DNA of 64,000 nt from Pseudomonas fluorescens (GTDB taxonomy: Bacteria > Pseudomonadota > Gammaproteobacteria > Pseudomonadales > Pseudomonadaceae): contig NZ_CP148752.1 of NCBI RefSeq assembly GCF_040448305.1, positions 620,001-684,000 on the forward strand, given 5' to 3'. A program made the translations under genes and the position numbers. Below are positions 32,548 to 41,316 of the stretch, one piece after another. Within the stretch, counting starts at the first letter, position 1; every line of letters starts with the position of its first letter. The notes under the pieces were generated by a model, which saw only the letters and a list, made by a program, of their open reading frames with translations, had not been told where the DNA came from and searched no databases.

Positions 32548-32970
32548 TCAGCTTTTAATGCAGGTTTCAAAACCATGTCCACCACCTTCGTACTCTGGAC
32601 CGTAATAGTATTTGCTGAAGGACACTTCTCCTTCAGGGGTTGAAGTGATTTTTGCAATGCCAACTCCGTAGTCTTTAAGCGCTGGATCCGTGTGGGCAAA
32701 GTACATGGCGAGGGAGTTAAGGTTGGCGGCGGCGAACCCGTCATAGTGGGACTGGTCGGGCAGGATCAACGTAAAGTTGTAGGCGCTATACTCGCCGCTG
32801 CTTTGTTCGGCGTTTAGTTTCATTTGGATGACGCCGCTGAATTCGCCAATGTGGCTGTCCACGCCGGTACATGCGTACTGCCCGCTGTAATCAGGACCGT
32901 TGAATGGGAGGGGGGCTGCCCATACAGGGGCCGAAATGAACGCGAAGGTTGTGACAATCTTTTTGAACAT
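32548..32970 (-). CDS. Small secreted protein, unknown function
   Basis: A 140-residue protein with a signal peptide (MFKKIVTTFAFISAPVWA, cut near 18) and an AGAGG ribosome site. The mature part has just two cysteines (in GQYACTGVD and the C-terminal FETCIKS), probably one disulfide. Gly/Tyr-rich SKYYYGPEYEGGGHG precedes the end. No family recognised. It stands alone between urtA and the ABC permease gene, and its 3' side abuts a REP doublet. The flanking DNA upstream is AT-rich compared with the window. Confidence 0.7.
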   Translation of the reverse strand: MFKKIVTTFAFISAPVWAAPLPFNGPDYSGQYACTGVDSHIGEFSGVIQMKLNAEQSSGEYSAYNFTLILPDQSHYDGFAAANLNSLAMYFAHTDPALKDYGVGIAKITSTPEGEVSFSKYYYGPEYEGGGHGFETCIKS

Positions 32971-33173
32971 CTTTACCTCTTTCCGCTTTTGTAGGAATTA
33001 TGTCGGTTAAGTTGTAGGAGTTATCTTTATCAAAGTGTGCGGGAGTCAGTTACTTGTTCGCTCGCGGGTCGGAGTGTAAATTTGTTCGTAAAGTTGTTCA
33101 TGGTTAACTTGAGACAATGTTTTTCAACGCGAGAGCGGCTTGGAATAAGTTACCTGTCTGAGTAAACAAGTTG
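32971..33173. other. AT-rich gap, promoter region of the small secreted protein
   Basis: About 200 bases with visibly more A/T than the neighbours and no open frame of note. It lies between the stop of the ABC permease and the start of the secreted protein, both on the minus strand. Confidence 0.5.
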
Positions 33174-34184
33174 TTAGCGGCGGCGCATCAAGCCGATGAA
33201 GAACAACCCGCCAATTGCTGCTGTGGCAACACCGATGGGCAAGTCTTCGGGGGCGATCAGTGTCCGGGCGGCGACGTCGACCCAAACCAGAAAAACGCTG
33301 CCGAGCAACACGCACACCGGCAACAATCTTCGGTGTTCAGCGCCGACCAGGCGCCGTGCAATGTGCGGCACCATCAGCCCGACAAAACCGATCGAGCCGC
33401 TGATCGACACCAGCACCCCGGTCATCAATGACGCAATCAGAAACACTCGCAGGCGTACGGTGCGTGCATTCAGGCCCAGGGTCACCGCCGTCTGCTCACC
33501 GGTCATCAGTGCATTCAGCGGTCGCGCCATGCCCAGCAGTAACATCAGCCCGAGCAACACACAGGCTGTCGGCACCGCCAGCAGCTCCCAGCGTGCCAAC
33601 CCGAGCCCGCCGAGCATCCAGAACATCACCGCCGAACTGGCTCGATGGTCGCCCATGAACAGCAGCAAATTGGCAATCGCCATCATCACGAACGACACCG
33701 CCACGCCACACAGCAGCAAGCGGTCACTGTCGAGGCGACCCTGGCGACTGGCGATCATCAGCACCACCAGCATGCTCAGCAATGCACCGATAAATGCCGC
33801 GATCGGCAAGGTCAGCAGGCCAACGATTTCACCGACATGCAGCACCACGATGACTGCGCCCAAGGTCGCACCGGAAGTCACACCGAGTAGATGAGGGTCA
33901 GCCAACGGGTTGCGCGTGACCGCTTGCAGCACCGCGCCGATCAACGCCAGGCCGGCGCCCACCAACGCGCCAAGTAGCATGCGCGGGACGCGGATCAGCC
34001 AGACGATATGCTCTTGTCCAGGGTTCCAGTCCGGCACACCGAAACCGAACAGTTTGTGCAACAGGATGCGCCACACCACATCCAGCGGCACCCGTGCCGG
34101 GCCGAAACCCAGGGACACCACGCACGACACCAGCAACAGGGTACCGAGGGCGATCAGCAACAGGGCGTAGCGACGGTTGATCAT
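33174..34184 (-). CDS. FecCD/BtuC-type ABC transporter permease
   Basis: A 336-residue protein with about ten membrane helices. Typical segments are VPRMLLGALVGAGLALIGAVLQAVTRNPLADPHLLGVTSGA and SGSIGFVGLMVPHIARRLVGAEHR. It forms the inner-membrane channel for a siderophore, haem or corrinoid. It is the last gene of a three-gene operon, overlapping the binding-protein gene by 4 bases. In P. aeruginosa a comparable trio (PA2912-PA2914) sits next to the cob genes, which makes a corrinoid or its metal a reasonable but unproved substrate. Confidence 0.88.
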   Translation of the reverse strand: MINRRYALLLIALGTLLLVSCVVSLGFGPARVPLDVVWRILLHKLFGFGVPDWNPGQEHIVWLIRVPRMLLGALVGAGLALIGAVLQAVTRNPLADPHLLGVTSGATLGAVIVVLHVGEIVGLLTLPIAAFIGALLSMLVVLMIASRQGRLDSDRLLLCGVAVSFVMMAIANLLLFMGDHRASSAVMFWMLGGLGLARWELLAVPTACVLLGLMLLLGMARPLNALMTGEQTAVTLGLNARTVRLRVFLIASLMTGVLVSISGSIGFVGLMVPHIARRLVGAEHRRLLPVCVLLGSVFLVWVDVAARTLIAPEDLPIGVATAAIGGLFFIGLMRRR

Positions 34185-35140
34185 TCGCCGTGGAAACCCT
34201 TGGCCAGGGTGGCGACCGCCAGCACGTTATCGATCCCCGGCGTGGCCTGCACGTAAGGGATGACGATGAAGCGCTGGTGCTTGATCGCGTCCACCGATTG
34301 CAGGGCCTTGTTGCTCAGCAGGAATTGAATCTTCTGTTCGGCAGTGATTTCGCTGTAGTCGACAATCACGATCACCTGCGGGTTGCGCTCGACCACGGTT
34401 TCCCAATTGACCCGGGTCCAGCTCGCGTCGACATCCTCCAGGACATTGCGTCCGCCAGCGGCGTCGATAAGCGCTTGCGGCATGCCCAGGCGGCCCGAAG
34501 TCATGGCGCGGTCTTCGCCGCTGTCGTACAGGAAGACCCGCGGTTTTTCCGTGGGCAGGTCTTTGCGAATATTCGCGACTTGCGCCTGCATGTCGGCGAT
34601 CAGGGCATTGGCGCGGTCCTGCACGTCGAAGATTCTGCCGAGGTTGCGCAGATCGTTGTAGGTGTCTTCGAGGCTGGCCGGCGGGCGCTTCATCACGAAG
34701 GCGCAGGATTCGCTCAGCTCGTACACATTGATGCCCAGCGGTTGCAGGGTTTGTGGCGTGAGATCGCCGCCGATACGCATGCCGTAGTCCCAGCCGGCGA
34801 AGAAGAAATCGACGTTGGCATTGAGCAGGGTTTCCACCGACGGGTACTTGGCCGCCAGTTCCGGCAGGCCTTCGAGAATACCCTGCATCTCGGGCGTCAC
34901 GGCCTTCCAGCCACTGATGCCGCTGTAACCGGCCATCTGCGGTTTGAGGCCGAGGGCGAGCATCATCTGGGTCATGTTGATGTCGTGGCTGAGGGCGTGT
35001 TGTGGTGCCTGCTTGAAAGTCACTTCGCGGTTGCAGCTTTTGATTGTCAGCGGGTAACGGGTGGCTTCGGCCAATGCCTGGGCGCAGCCCAGCAGCATCA
35101 CGAGAGGGAGGCAGCAGCGCAGCAGGGAACGCAAAGTCAT
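34181..35140 (-). CDS. Periplasmic metal-chelate binding protein of the BtuF/FepB class
   Basis: A 319-residue protein with a signal peptide (MTLRSLLRCCLPLVMLLGCAQALA, cut near 24). The lipobox-like LLGC could instead mean a lipoprotein. The type III binding-protein fold shows YPLTIKSCNREVTFKQAP at the start of the mature protein, VETLLNANVDFFFAGWDYGM and VNWETVVERNPQVIVIVDY. It hands its ligand to the adjacent permease. The ligand could be a siderophore, cobalamin or another metal complex; sequence alone does not decide. Confidence 0.85.
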   Translation of the reverse strand: MTLRSLLRCCLPLVMLLGCAQALAEATRYPLTIKSCNREVTFKQAPQHALSHDINMTQMMLALGLKPQMAGYSGISGWKAVTPEMQGILEGLPELAAKYPSVETLLNANVDFFFAGWDYGMRIGGDLTPQTLQPLGINVYELSESCAFVMKRPPASLEDTYNDLRNLGRIFDVQDRANALIADMQAQVANIRKDLPTEKPRVFLYDSGEDRAMTSGRLGMPQALIDAAGGRNVLEDVDASWTRVNWETVVERNPQVIVIVDYSEITAEQKIQFLLSNKALQSVDAIKHQRFIVIPYVQATPGIDNVLAVATLAKGFHGE

Positions 35141-35925
35141 GGTTGGGTTATCCAGGTGATTCGTGGGTAGCCGTGCAGTGGGTGTTCATCGATCAGTGCT
35201 TCGACGCCGAACACATTGCGCAGCAGCGCAGCCGTCAGGACTTCTTTTGGCGTGCCGCTGGCGACGATACGACCATGATTGATCACGTACAGCCGATCAC
35301 AAAAAGCCGCCGCCAGATTGAGGTCGTGGATGCTTGCCAGGGTGCCGATGTTCAAGCGCGTGACCAACTGCAAAAGCTCAAGCTGGTAACGCGGGTCGAG
35401 GTGGTTGGTCGGCTCGTCGAGGATCAACAATTGTGGTTGCTGGGCCAGGGCGCGGGCGAGGATGACTCGCTGTTTTTCACCACCGGAGAGAGTGACGAAC
35501 CCGTGGTCTTCGAAGCCCTTGAGGCCGACGGATTCCAGGGCCTGATTGATCAGGTCGCGGTCTTCAAAGGTGTCGCCATCGAACAAGCCTTTATGCGGGG
35601 TGCGGCCCATGGCGACCACTTCCTCGACGGTCAGGCCGAAGGCATCAGGGAATTCCTGCAACACAACGGCGATGCGTTGCGCGCACCAGCGCGAGGATTG
35701 TTTCCAGACGTTCTGGTGATCGAGTCTGACCTCGCCGCTTTCCGGTTTGTTGAAGCGCCAGGCACATCGCAACAGGCTGGTCTTGCCGCTGCCGTTGGGG
35801 CCGATCAGTCCGACGAACTCACCGGCGGCCACGTGTAGCGAGGCGTCACGCAGCTGGAATTGATGATGGCAATGGCCGTGACCCAGTGGGGACCAGGTGA
35901 GGTTTGTGAGGTTCAGCGAGGTCAT
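35137..35925 (-). CDS. ABC transporter ATP-binding protein (FecE/BtuD type)
   Basis: A 262-residue ATPase from the ATG at 35925 (MTSLNLTNLTW). The in-frame extension to 36003 is REP-derived. It has Walker A GPNGSGKTSLL, signature LSGGEKQRVILARAL, Walker B LLILDEPTNHLDP and the H-loop IHDLNLA. It powers uptake through the following binding protein and permease, to which it is translationally coupled. First gene of the trio. Confidence 0.92.
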   Translation of the reverse strand: MTSLNLTNLTWSPLGHGHCHHQFQLRDASLHVAAGEFVGLIGPNGSGKTSLLRCAWRFNKPESGEVRLDHQNVWKQSSRWCAQRIAVVLQEFPDAFGLTVEEVVAMGRTPHKGLFDGDTFEDRDLINQALESVGLKGFEDHGFVTLSGGEKQRVILARALAQQPQLLILDEPTNHLDPRYQLELLQLVTRLNIGTLASIHDLNLAAAFCDRLYVINHGRIVASGTPKEVLTAALLRNVFGVEALIDEHPLHGYPRITWITQP

Positions 35926-35964
35926 GCAGTTGTTCTTGAAGTTTCTGGAGCGGCGGATGACGCC

Positions 35965-36030
35965 ATCGCGAGCAGGCTCGCTCCCACATTGGAACACGAT
36001 CAAATGTGGGAGCGAGCCTGCTCGCGATAG
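35965..36030. repeat. REP doublet, short-loop class
   Basis: CATCGCGAGCAGGCTCGCTCCCACATT and AAATGTGGGAGCGAGCCTGCTCGCGAT are inverted copies with a loop of about 16 bases. Confidence 0.9.
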
Positions 36031-36090
36031 GGCAGCGACGAAAAGTGCGGGAAGTCTACAGTGCTATCGATCCCGCGCATCTCGCCTGTT

Positions 36091-37470
36091 TCATGATGAA
36101 GATGAGGCGCTCTCAGTCTGCCGGGTGAAGCGCGACAGCAGCACACGATCCAGCACCCACACCGCCACCAGCGAAGCGCCCACCAACGGGAAGGCCACCG
36201 CCAGGGCGAACATGATCACCATCGCGGTTTTCCATTTCGGCAGGTCGTGGCGCAGCGGCGGCACGCCAAGTTTTCCTTGCGGACGGCGCTTCCACCAGAT
36301 CACCACGCCGCTGACCGCGCTGAGCAAAATCATCAGGCAGATCAGCAACACGACGATCTGGTTGAACACGCCGAACATCTTGCCTTCGTGCAGCATCACG
36401 CCGATTTCCGTGGCGCGGGCGACGGTGCCGTACTGCTCGAAACGTACATCGGCCAGGACCTTGCCGGTGTACTGATCGATGTGCAGCGTGGCGTCATTGC
36501 GCGGGTCGTCGGCGAACAGGGCGATGGTGAACACGCCGGTTGCAGTGGTCGGCAGGGTGATGCTGTAACCCGGTTCGACCTTGCGCTCTCTGGCGATGTT
36601 TTGTACGTCTTGCAGGCGAATCATCGGCGAGGCCGGGCCGGCCGCTGCGCCGTCGTGGGTCATGTGCTCGGCATGGTCGCCGGACATCGGCATTGGCGTG
36701 TTTTCCATGGCCCACGGCACGGTCTGGCGGGTGGCGGTGTTGAGGCTGCGCGCCTCGACGTCGGACTTCGGCACGTCATCCCACATGGCTGCCGGGAACA
36801 CGTTCCACACTTCGGCGTACTGCTTGCCCCAGAAGCCGGTCCAGGTCATGCCGCTGAGCAGCATCACCAGCAGCAGGGACGCGCCCCAGAACCCGGTGAC
36901 CGCGTGCAGGTCGCGCCACAATACGCGACCACGACTGTTCAGGCGTGGCCACAAGATGCCTGCCGCCTGACCGCGCGGCCACCACAGGAAGATGCCGGAC
37001 ACCACCAGCACCACGCCCCAACCGGCGGCCAGTTCGATCAGCCGATCGCCAACGGTGCCGATCATCAACTCGCCGTGAATCGACCGGGCGATGGCTTGCA
37101 GGTTCTTCTTGGCGTCTTGCTCGCCGAGGATGTCGCCGTGGTACGGATCGACGAAAACGTTCAGCTCCTTGTCATCGTTGAGCACGACAAACTGCGCGCT
37201 GCGCTCGGCGTTGACCGGTGGCAGGTATTGGGTGACCTGGCCTTGTGGATAAGCTGTTTTCACCCGTGTCAGCAGGTCGTCGGCCGGAACGGTGTGATGA
37301 CCGGCCGGGACGTTGAGCAGGCTGCTGTACATCAGCGAGTCGAGCTGCGGTTTGAACAGGTAGAGGGTGCCGGTCAGGGCCAGCATCACCATGAATGGCG
37401 CAACGAACAATCCGGCATAGAAATGCCAGCGCCAGGCCAGGTTGTAGAAATTCACTTTGGGCTGTTTCAT
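36091..37470 (-). CDS. PepSY-domain membrane protein (PiuB-like)
   Basis: A 459-residue protein from the ATG at 37470 with GGAG 8 bases upstream. It has four main membrane helices with PepSY regions between them. It opens NLAWRWHFYAGLFVAPFMVMLALTG and has WRDLHAVTGFWGASLLLVMLLSGMTWTGFWG, the usual pattern of iron/copper uptake-linked PepSY_TM proteins, plausibly heme-binding reductases. A His/Met-rich periplasmic patch (MPMSGDHAEHMTHD, about residue 270) suggests copper contact. It follows the OprC-type receptor gene on the same strand and likely handles metal entering through it. Confidence 0.85.
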   Translation of the reverse strand: MKQPKVNFYNLAWRWHFYAGLFVAPFMVMLALTGTLYLFKPQLDSLMYSSLLNVPAGHHTVPADDLLTRVKTAYPQGQVTQYLPPVNAERSAQFVVLNDDKELNVFVDPYHGDILGEQDAKKNLQAIARSIHGELMIGTVGDRLIELAAGWGVVLVVSGIFLWWPRGQAAGILWPRLNSRGRVLWRDLHAVTGFWGASLLLVMLLSGMTWTGFWGKQYAEVWNVFPAAMWDDVPKSDVEARSLNTATRQTVPWAMENTPMPMSGDHAEHMTHDGAAAGPASPMIRLQDVQNIARERKVEPGYSITLPTTATGVFTIALFADDPRNDATLHIDQYTGKVLADVRFEQYGTVARATEIGVMLHEGKMFGVFNQIVVLLICLMILLSAVSGVVIWWKRRPQGKLGVPPLRHDLPKWKTAMVIMFALAVAFPLVGASLVAVWVLDRVLLSRFTRQTESASSSS

Positions 37471-37531
37471 CACGTGTGCTCCGCTTGGCTGGATCTTTTA
37501 GTTGTTTGTTTTGCGGTTGCTGCGCAACCGA

Positions 37532-37577
37532 CCGCGAGCAGGCTCGCTCCCCTGTAGGAGCGAGCCTGCTCGCGAAG
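37532..37577. repeat. REP doublet, minimal loop
   Basis: CGCGAGCAGGCTCGCTCC-CCTGTA-GGAGCGAGCCTGCTCGCG is a near-perfect 18-bp inverted repeat with a 6-base loop, the tightest in the window. It lies between the receptor gene and the PepSY gene. Confidence 0.9.
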
Positions 37578-37580
37578 CTT

Positions 37581-39698
37581 TTAGAAACTCATGTCCACCT
37601 TGGTCCAGAGCGTTCGCCCCGGCTCCTTGATGGCTTGCGGGTCATTGGCCGGGTAGCCGAAACCGGCGTTGCCGGCCAGGTTCAAGTGCTCGGCGTAAGC
37701 CTTGCCGAACAGGTTGTCGACGCCGCTGCTGACCTTCCAGTTGTTGTTGATCCGATAGGCACCGTTGAGGGAGAACACGCCGAAGCCCGGCGTCTTGTCG
37801 AAGTCCTTGCCGACCACGTTGCCCTTGTTCTGGTCGATGCGGTTTTGCGCGGCGACCACTCTCCACAGTGCGCCGGCGCTCCAGTTGTCTTCGCTGTAGG
37901 TCAGGCCGAAACGGGCATCCAGCGGCGGCATCTGCGGCAATGCACTGCCATCGCTGCTGTTCTTGCCCCAGGCGTAGGCCAGGGTCGCGTCGGCTTTCCA
38001 GTTGTCGGTGAAGTCGTAAGCGGCCCCCAGTTCACCGCCCATGATTCGCGCGTCGATGTTTTCGGCTTGCGAGGTCGTACCCATCATTGTCGGGGTGTAG
38101 TTGAACAGGATGTAATCGTGCACCTGCCCGATGTAAGCCGAGGCCCAGGCTTCGAGGGATTCGGTTTTGTATTGCAGGCCGAAATCGAGCTGGGTGGTTT
38201 TTTCCGGCTTGATCGAATCGAAGGCATTCACCGAACCGGCGGGGCCGGACTTGGGTGAAAACAGCTCCCAGTAATCCGGGAACCGCTGGGTGTGACCGAG
38301 GCCGGCATACAAGGTGGTCGGGCTGTCGGCCAGGTCATGCTCGTAGCGGATGAAACCGCTCGGCAGGGTATCGGCGCGGGTGTCATCGGCGGTCGGATTC
38401 GGGCGGGTCATCATGCCCGAGCCGATGGTCTGCCGAAAATCCTTGGCCGAGGCGCGGTCCAGGCGTGCGCCGCTGATCAGGCGGTCACGGTCGGCGGCGT
38501 ACCAGGTCAGTTCGCCGAACACACCGTAGTTATGGAAGTCGGCATCCTTGGTGTAGGGCAGGTTCTTGTAGGTGTCGACGCCCATGGCGCCGCGCTGGCG
38601 ATGTTCGTTGGTCTGCGCGTCGATACCGCTGATCAGCTGCACATCAGCCCAGCGCCAGGTGGCCTTGACCCGGGCGCCGAGGGTGCGGCGGTCGACGTTG
38701 GAGGCCATGGGGCCGGCCATCATCCCGGTACCGGACGGCGTGCGCAGGGTGTAGTTGTCCATCACGTGGTCGGCGTAGTTGTAGTAGATCTGCGCTTCGA
38801 CCTTGTCCAGCACCTCGCCGATATTGGACTGCTCGAACCGCAGGCCGAGGCTTTCACGCAGGAACTGCGAACCGTCCATGCCGCGCCCGGCGTAGCGGGC
38901 TTCACCATCGCCACGGCCGGCGGTCAGCTCCAGCAAGGTGTCGGCATTCGGCGTCCAGCCGACGGCCACGTCGCCGTTCCATTTGTCATAGCGCGACGCC
39001 ACGGTGTCGTTGTTGCCGTCCTGGTAGTCGTCGGAGTGCGCGGTGTTGCCGATGACCCGCACGTAACCCGACTGACCGCCGGCTGCGGCGTCCACCAGTT
39101 TGTCGAAGCGGCCGTAGGAGCCGGCCAGCACGCTGGCGTTGACCCGTGTGCCGAGTTCGCCGAAGTGCTCCGGCTCGCGGTCGAACAGGATAGTGCCAGC
39201 CGAGGAACCCGGTCCCCACAGCACGGTTTGCGGGCCCTTGATTACGGTGAGTTTGTCGTAGGTTTCCGGCGAGATGTAGGAAGTCGGGGCGTCCATCCGG
39301 CCCGGGCAGGCACCGAGCATCATGCCGCCGTTGGTGAGGATGTTCAGCCGCGAACCGAACATGCCGCGCAGCACCGGGTCACCATTGGTGCCGCCGTTGC
39401 GCACCATGGCAAAGCCGGGGATGGTTTTCAGGTAATCGGCGCCATCGCTGGCCGGCACCGGTTGGCGCGGGTCCTTGGGATTGGTGACGATGGTCAATGG
39501 AGAACTGGGCGCAACGGCGGTAATCACTGTCGGGCTCAGTTCTTCAGTGTGACCGGAGTGTTCATCGGCCAGCGCAGAAGGCGCCAGCAAAGCACCGCAC
39601 AGGATCGCGGTGGTGTGCCTGAAACGAGCGCTGGATTCGTTCAGGGCAAAAGAGGCTTGGGCAGGGCTCAAGCACGGGACAGCGGAAAACCTGGACAT
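37581..39698 (-). CDS. oprC: TonB-dependent copper receptor OprC
   Basis: A 705-residue outer-membrane receptor. The start at 39698 has GGAA 6 bases upstream; another ATG lies at 39710. The signal peptide ends near ALADEHSGH. The plug domain includes LTIVTNPKDPRQPVPASDGADYL and TYDKLTVIKGPQTVLWGPG. The barrel ends in WTKVDMSF with a terminal Phe. The copper site published for P. aeruginosa OprC (CxxxM plus HxM) is present as C131-PGR-M135 and H311-V-M313. It imports copper across the outer membrane using TonB energy. It precedes the PepSY gene and follows the DUF2946/PCu(A)C genes. Confidence 0.92.
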   Translation of the reverse strand: MSRFSAVPCLSPAQASFALNESSARFRHTTAILCGALLAPSALADEHSGHTEELSPTVITAVAPSSPLTIVTNPKDPRQPVPASDGADYLKTIPGFAMVRNGGTNGDPVLRGMFGSRLNILTNGGMMLGACPGRMDAPTSYISPETYDKLTVIKGPQTVLWGPGSSAGTILFDREPEHFGELGTRVNASVLAGSYGRFDKLVDAAAGGQSGYVRVIGNTAHSDDYQDGNNDTVASRYDKWNGDVAVGWTPNADTLLELTAGRGDGEARYAGRGMDGSQFLRESLGLRFEQSNIGEVLDKVEAQIYYNYADHVMDNYTLRTPSGTGMMAGPMASNVDRRTLGARVKATWRWADVQLISGIDAQTNEHRQRGAMGVDTYKNLPYTKDADFHNYGVFGELTWYAADRDRLISGARLDRASAKDFRQTIGSGMMTRPNPTADDTRADTLPSGFIRYEHDLADSPTTLYAGLGHTQRFPDYWELFSPKSGPAGSVNAFDSIKPEKTTQLDFGLQYKTESLEAWASAYIGQVHDYILFNYTPTMMGTTSQAENIDARIMGGELGAAYDFTDNWKADATLAYAWGKNSSDGSALPQMPPLDARFGLTYSEDNWSAGALWRVVAAQNRIDQNKGNVVGKDFDKTPGFGVFSLNGAYRINNNWKVSSGVDNLFGKAYAEHLNLAGNAGFGYPANDPQAIKEPGRTLWTKVDMSF

Positions 39699-39806
39699 GA
39701 CAATTTCCATCGAACAGTCGTAAACGACACGGCCGGCAGCCTGCACAATCCATGTGGGAGTGAGCGTTGGCTGTCTTGCGGACCGTGCGAAATCAGAAGT
39801 GAGTGT

Positions 39807-40259
39807 TTACGCGACGATGGGCGGGGCGCGGGTACGGGCGCCGGGGAAGAAGGTTTGCCGGGCATGGCCCTGGCGCGCAGAGGGTGTGGTGAAGGTATTG
39901 ACGGGCGGGATGACGAAGTTGGCGAAAGACACGCCACCGGTCAGCGCCGGGCAATTGAACAGCAGGCTGCAATAGCCGCACTTTTCCCATAGCACATGGT
40001 GCCCGGGGGCTGGCGGGCAATGCTCGGCGGTGGCTTGCGTGGCTTGCGTGGCATGGTCGGCATGCTCCATCGCCGACATGTCCATGCTCATACCCGCAGG
40101 CATGGTCATCGACATGGCGCGCGAATCCATCGGCATCGACTGAGAAATCAGTGGACCGATAAAGATCATCAGCATGGCGAACAGGCTGATCCAGCTGCCG
40201 CGTGTCAGGCTCAATGCCTGATTGCGTGACCTGGATGACCTGGCGCTAAGCGGGCGCAT
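39807..40259 (-). CDS. DUF2946 protein, copper cluster
   Basis: A 150-residue protein with one N-terminal hydrophobic helix (SWISLFAMLMIFIGPLISQ). It is followed by a Met/His-rich stretch (SMTMPAGMSMDMSAMEHADH), a conserved Cys pair (EKCGYCSLLF) plus AEHCPPAPGHH, and a Pro/Arg tail. DUF2946 proteins are found beside copper uptake genes in pseudomonads and probably bind copper in the periplasm. The chosen start has no clear ribosome site. It lies between oprC and the PCu(A)C chaperone on the same strand. Confidence 0.8.
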   Translation of the reverse strand: MRPLSARSSRSRNQALSLTRGSWISLFAMLMIFIGPLISQSMPMDSRAMSMTMPAGMSMDMSAMEHADHATQATQATAEHCPPAPGHHVLWEKCGYCSLLFNCPALTGGVSFANFVIPPVNTFTTPSARQGHARQTFFPGARTRAPPIVA

Positions 40260-40280
40260 GGGCGTATTCAGCGCAGGAGG

Positions 40281-40760
40281 TTATTGCGCGTGCTTGTGTT
40301 CTTGCATGGCGTCCGGCGCCTGCTTCTGCACCGCGACTTCGACCGTCACGTCACCGGACTTCTCGAAGTGCAGCGTCATGGGGAAGCGCTTGCCGTCAGT
40401 GAGCAGGCTGCGGTCCTTGAGGTTCAGCAACATCACATGATAGGCCATGGGCGCGAAAGTGACCTCGCCACCGGCGGGCACTTCCACGCTCGGTACGTGC
40501 TGCATTTTCATCATGTCACCTTGCATCACGTGCTCATGCAATTGCGCTTCGCCCGCAATTGGGGTGTCGACGCTGAGCAGGCGGTCGGCGGTCTTGCCTT
40601 GATTGTTGATCACGAAATACGCCGCAACGGTGGGCGCATTGGACGGCAACTCCTGGGACCACGGATGAGCGATTTCCAGTGTGCCAACCTTGTATTCGTG
40701 GGCATTGGCAAAGCAGGCAGGCAGCAGCAACGCAGCCAGAACGATGAGTTTGTTCAACAT
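40281..40760 (-). CDS. Periplasmic copper chaperone PCu(A)C
   Basis: A 159-residue protein with a signal peptide ending near CFANAHEY. The copper-binding pattern H(M)-x10-M-x21-HxM is seen across LHEHVMQGDMMKMQ and APMAYHVML. A His-rich tail (MQEHKHAQ) follows. PCu(A)C proteins carry Cu(I) to cytochrome c oxidase or other periplasmic targets. GGAG precedes the ATG. It is flanked by two different DUF2946 genes in one operon with oprC. Confidence 0.92.
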   Translation of the reverse strand: MLNKLIVLAALLLPACFANAHEYKVGTLEIAHPWSQELPSNAPTVAAYFVINNQGKTADRLLSVDTPIAGEAQLHEHVMQGDMMKMQHVPSVEVPAGGEVTFAPMAYHVMLLNLKDRSLLTDGKRFPMTLHFEKSGDVTVEVAVQKQAPDAMQEHKHAQ

Positions 40761-40807
40761 GGCAGTTCTCCGGAACGATTTAAAACGCAGTCAATTGCGA
40801 GAAAAAA

Positions 40808-41206
40808 TCACACCAGAGGGGACGCACGGGGGTTGAGACTCGGCCATTGCTGGCGCGGCGAGGGGCTTTCGAGGGAGGTGGCGGGCAGGCTTCGGTTGGA
40901 TTCGAAGAGCGCGAAATACAGCTGTGGCGAATGCCCCGGCAACACCACCAATGGCGCGGAACCCGAGCAGCACCAGCAATGCTGCATGTTGGAATGATCG
41001 TCGTTTTGCGGGGCTTTCTGTTCAAGGTCCCCGATGGAAATCGCCACTATCCTGGTGCCACTGGCGCTGCAAAAACTGCCCCACAACAACTGTTCGGCAG
41101 GTGAATTAGCCGTTTGCACCATCGCTCCGGACATCGGCATGGCGAGCATGTTGAACAGCACTGCGAAGCAGGCTATCCAGGCAATTGCGAGCCGTTGTCG
41201 GGACAT
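40808..41206 (-). CDS. DUF2946 protein, second copy, first gene of the copper cluster
   Basis: A 132-residue protein starting MSRQRLAIAWIACFAVLFNML with a single N-terminal hydrophobic helix. A compact Cys/His motif, MQHCWCCSGSAP, is the DUF2946 signature and a plausible soft-metal site. It differs strongly from the other DUF2946 protein downstream except in this motif. It is the promoter-proximal gene of the run DUF2946, PCu(A)C, DUF2946, oprC, PepSY. The molecular role is not established. Confidence 0.8.
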   Translation of the reverse strand: MSRQRLAIAWIACFAVLFNMLAMPMSGAMVQTANSPAEQLLWGSFCSASGTRIVAISIGDLEQKAPQNDDHSNMQHCWCCSGSAPLVVLPGHSPQLYFALFESNRSLPATSLESPSPRQQWPSLNPRASPLV

Positions 41207-41316
41207 GGGAGAAAATCCGCTTGGGTGGGCGATCAGGCGCGGGCTATTTAGCCTGATCAGGGCCGATAAGTAAAAAGGCGGTGTGCGGTTTGGTGTCGCA
41301 GCAAAAAGACGTCAGC

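Noticed and set aside
36247..37557. Long plus-strand open frame opposite the PepSY gene, and similar long frames opposite oprC, retS and purD
   Set aside because: Low-complexity His/Gln/Arg-rich translations without ribosome sites, antisense to well recognised proteins.
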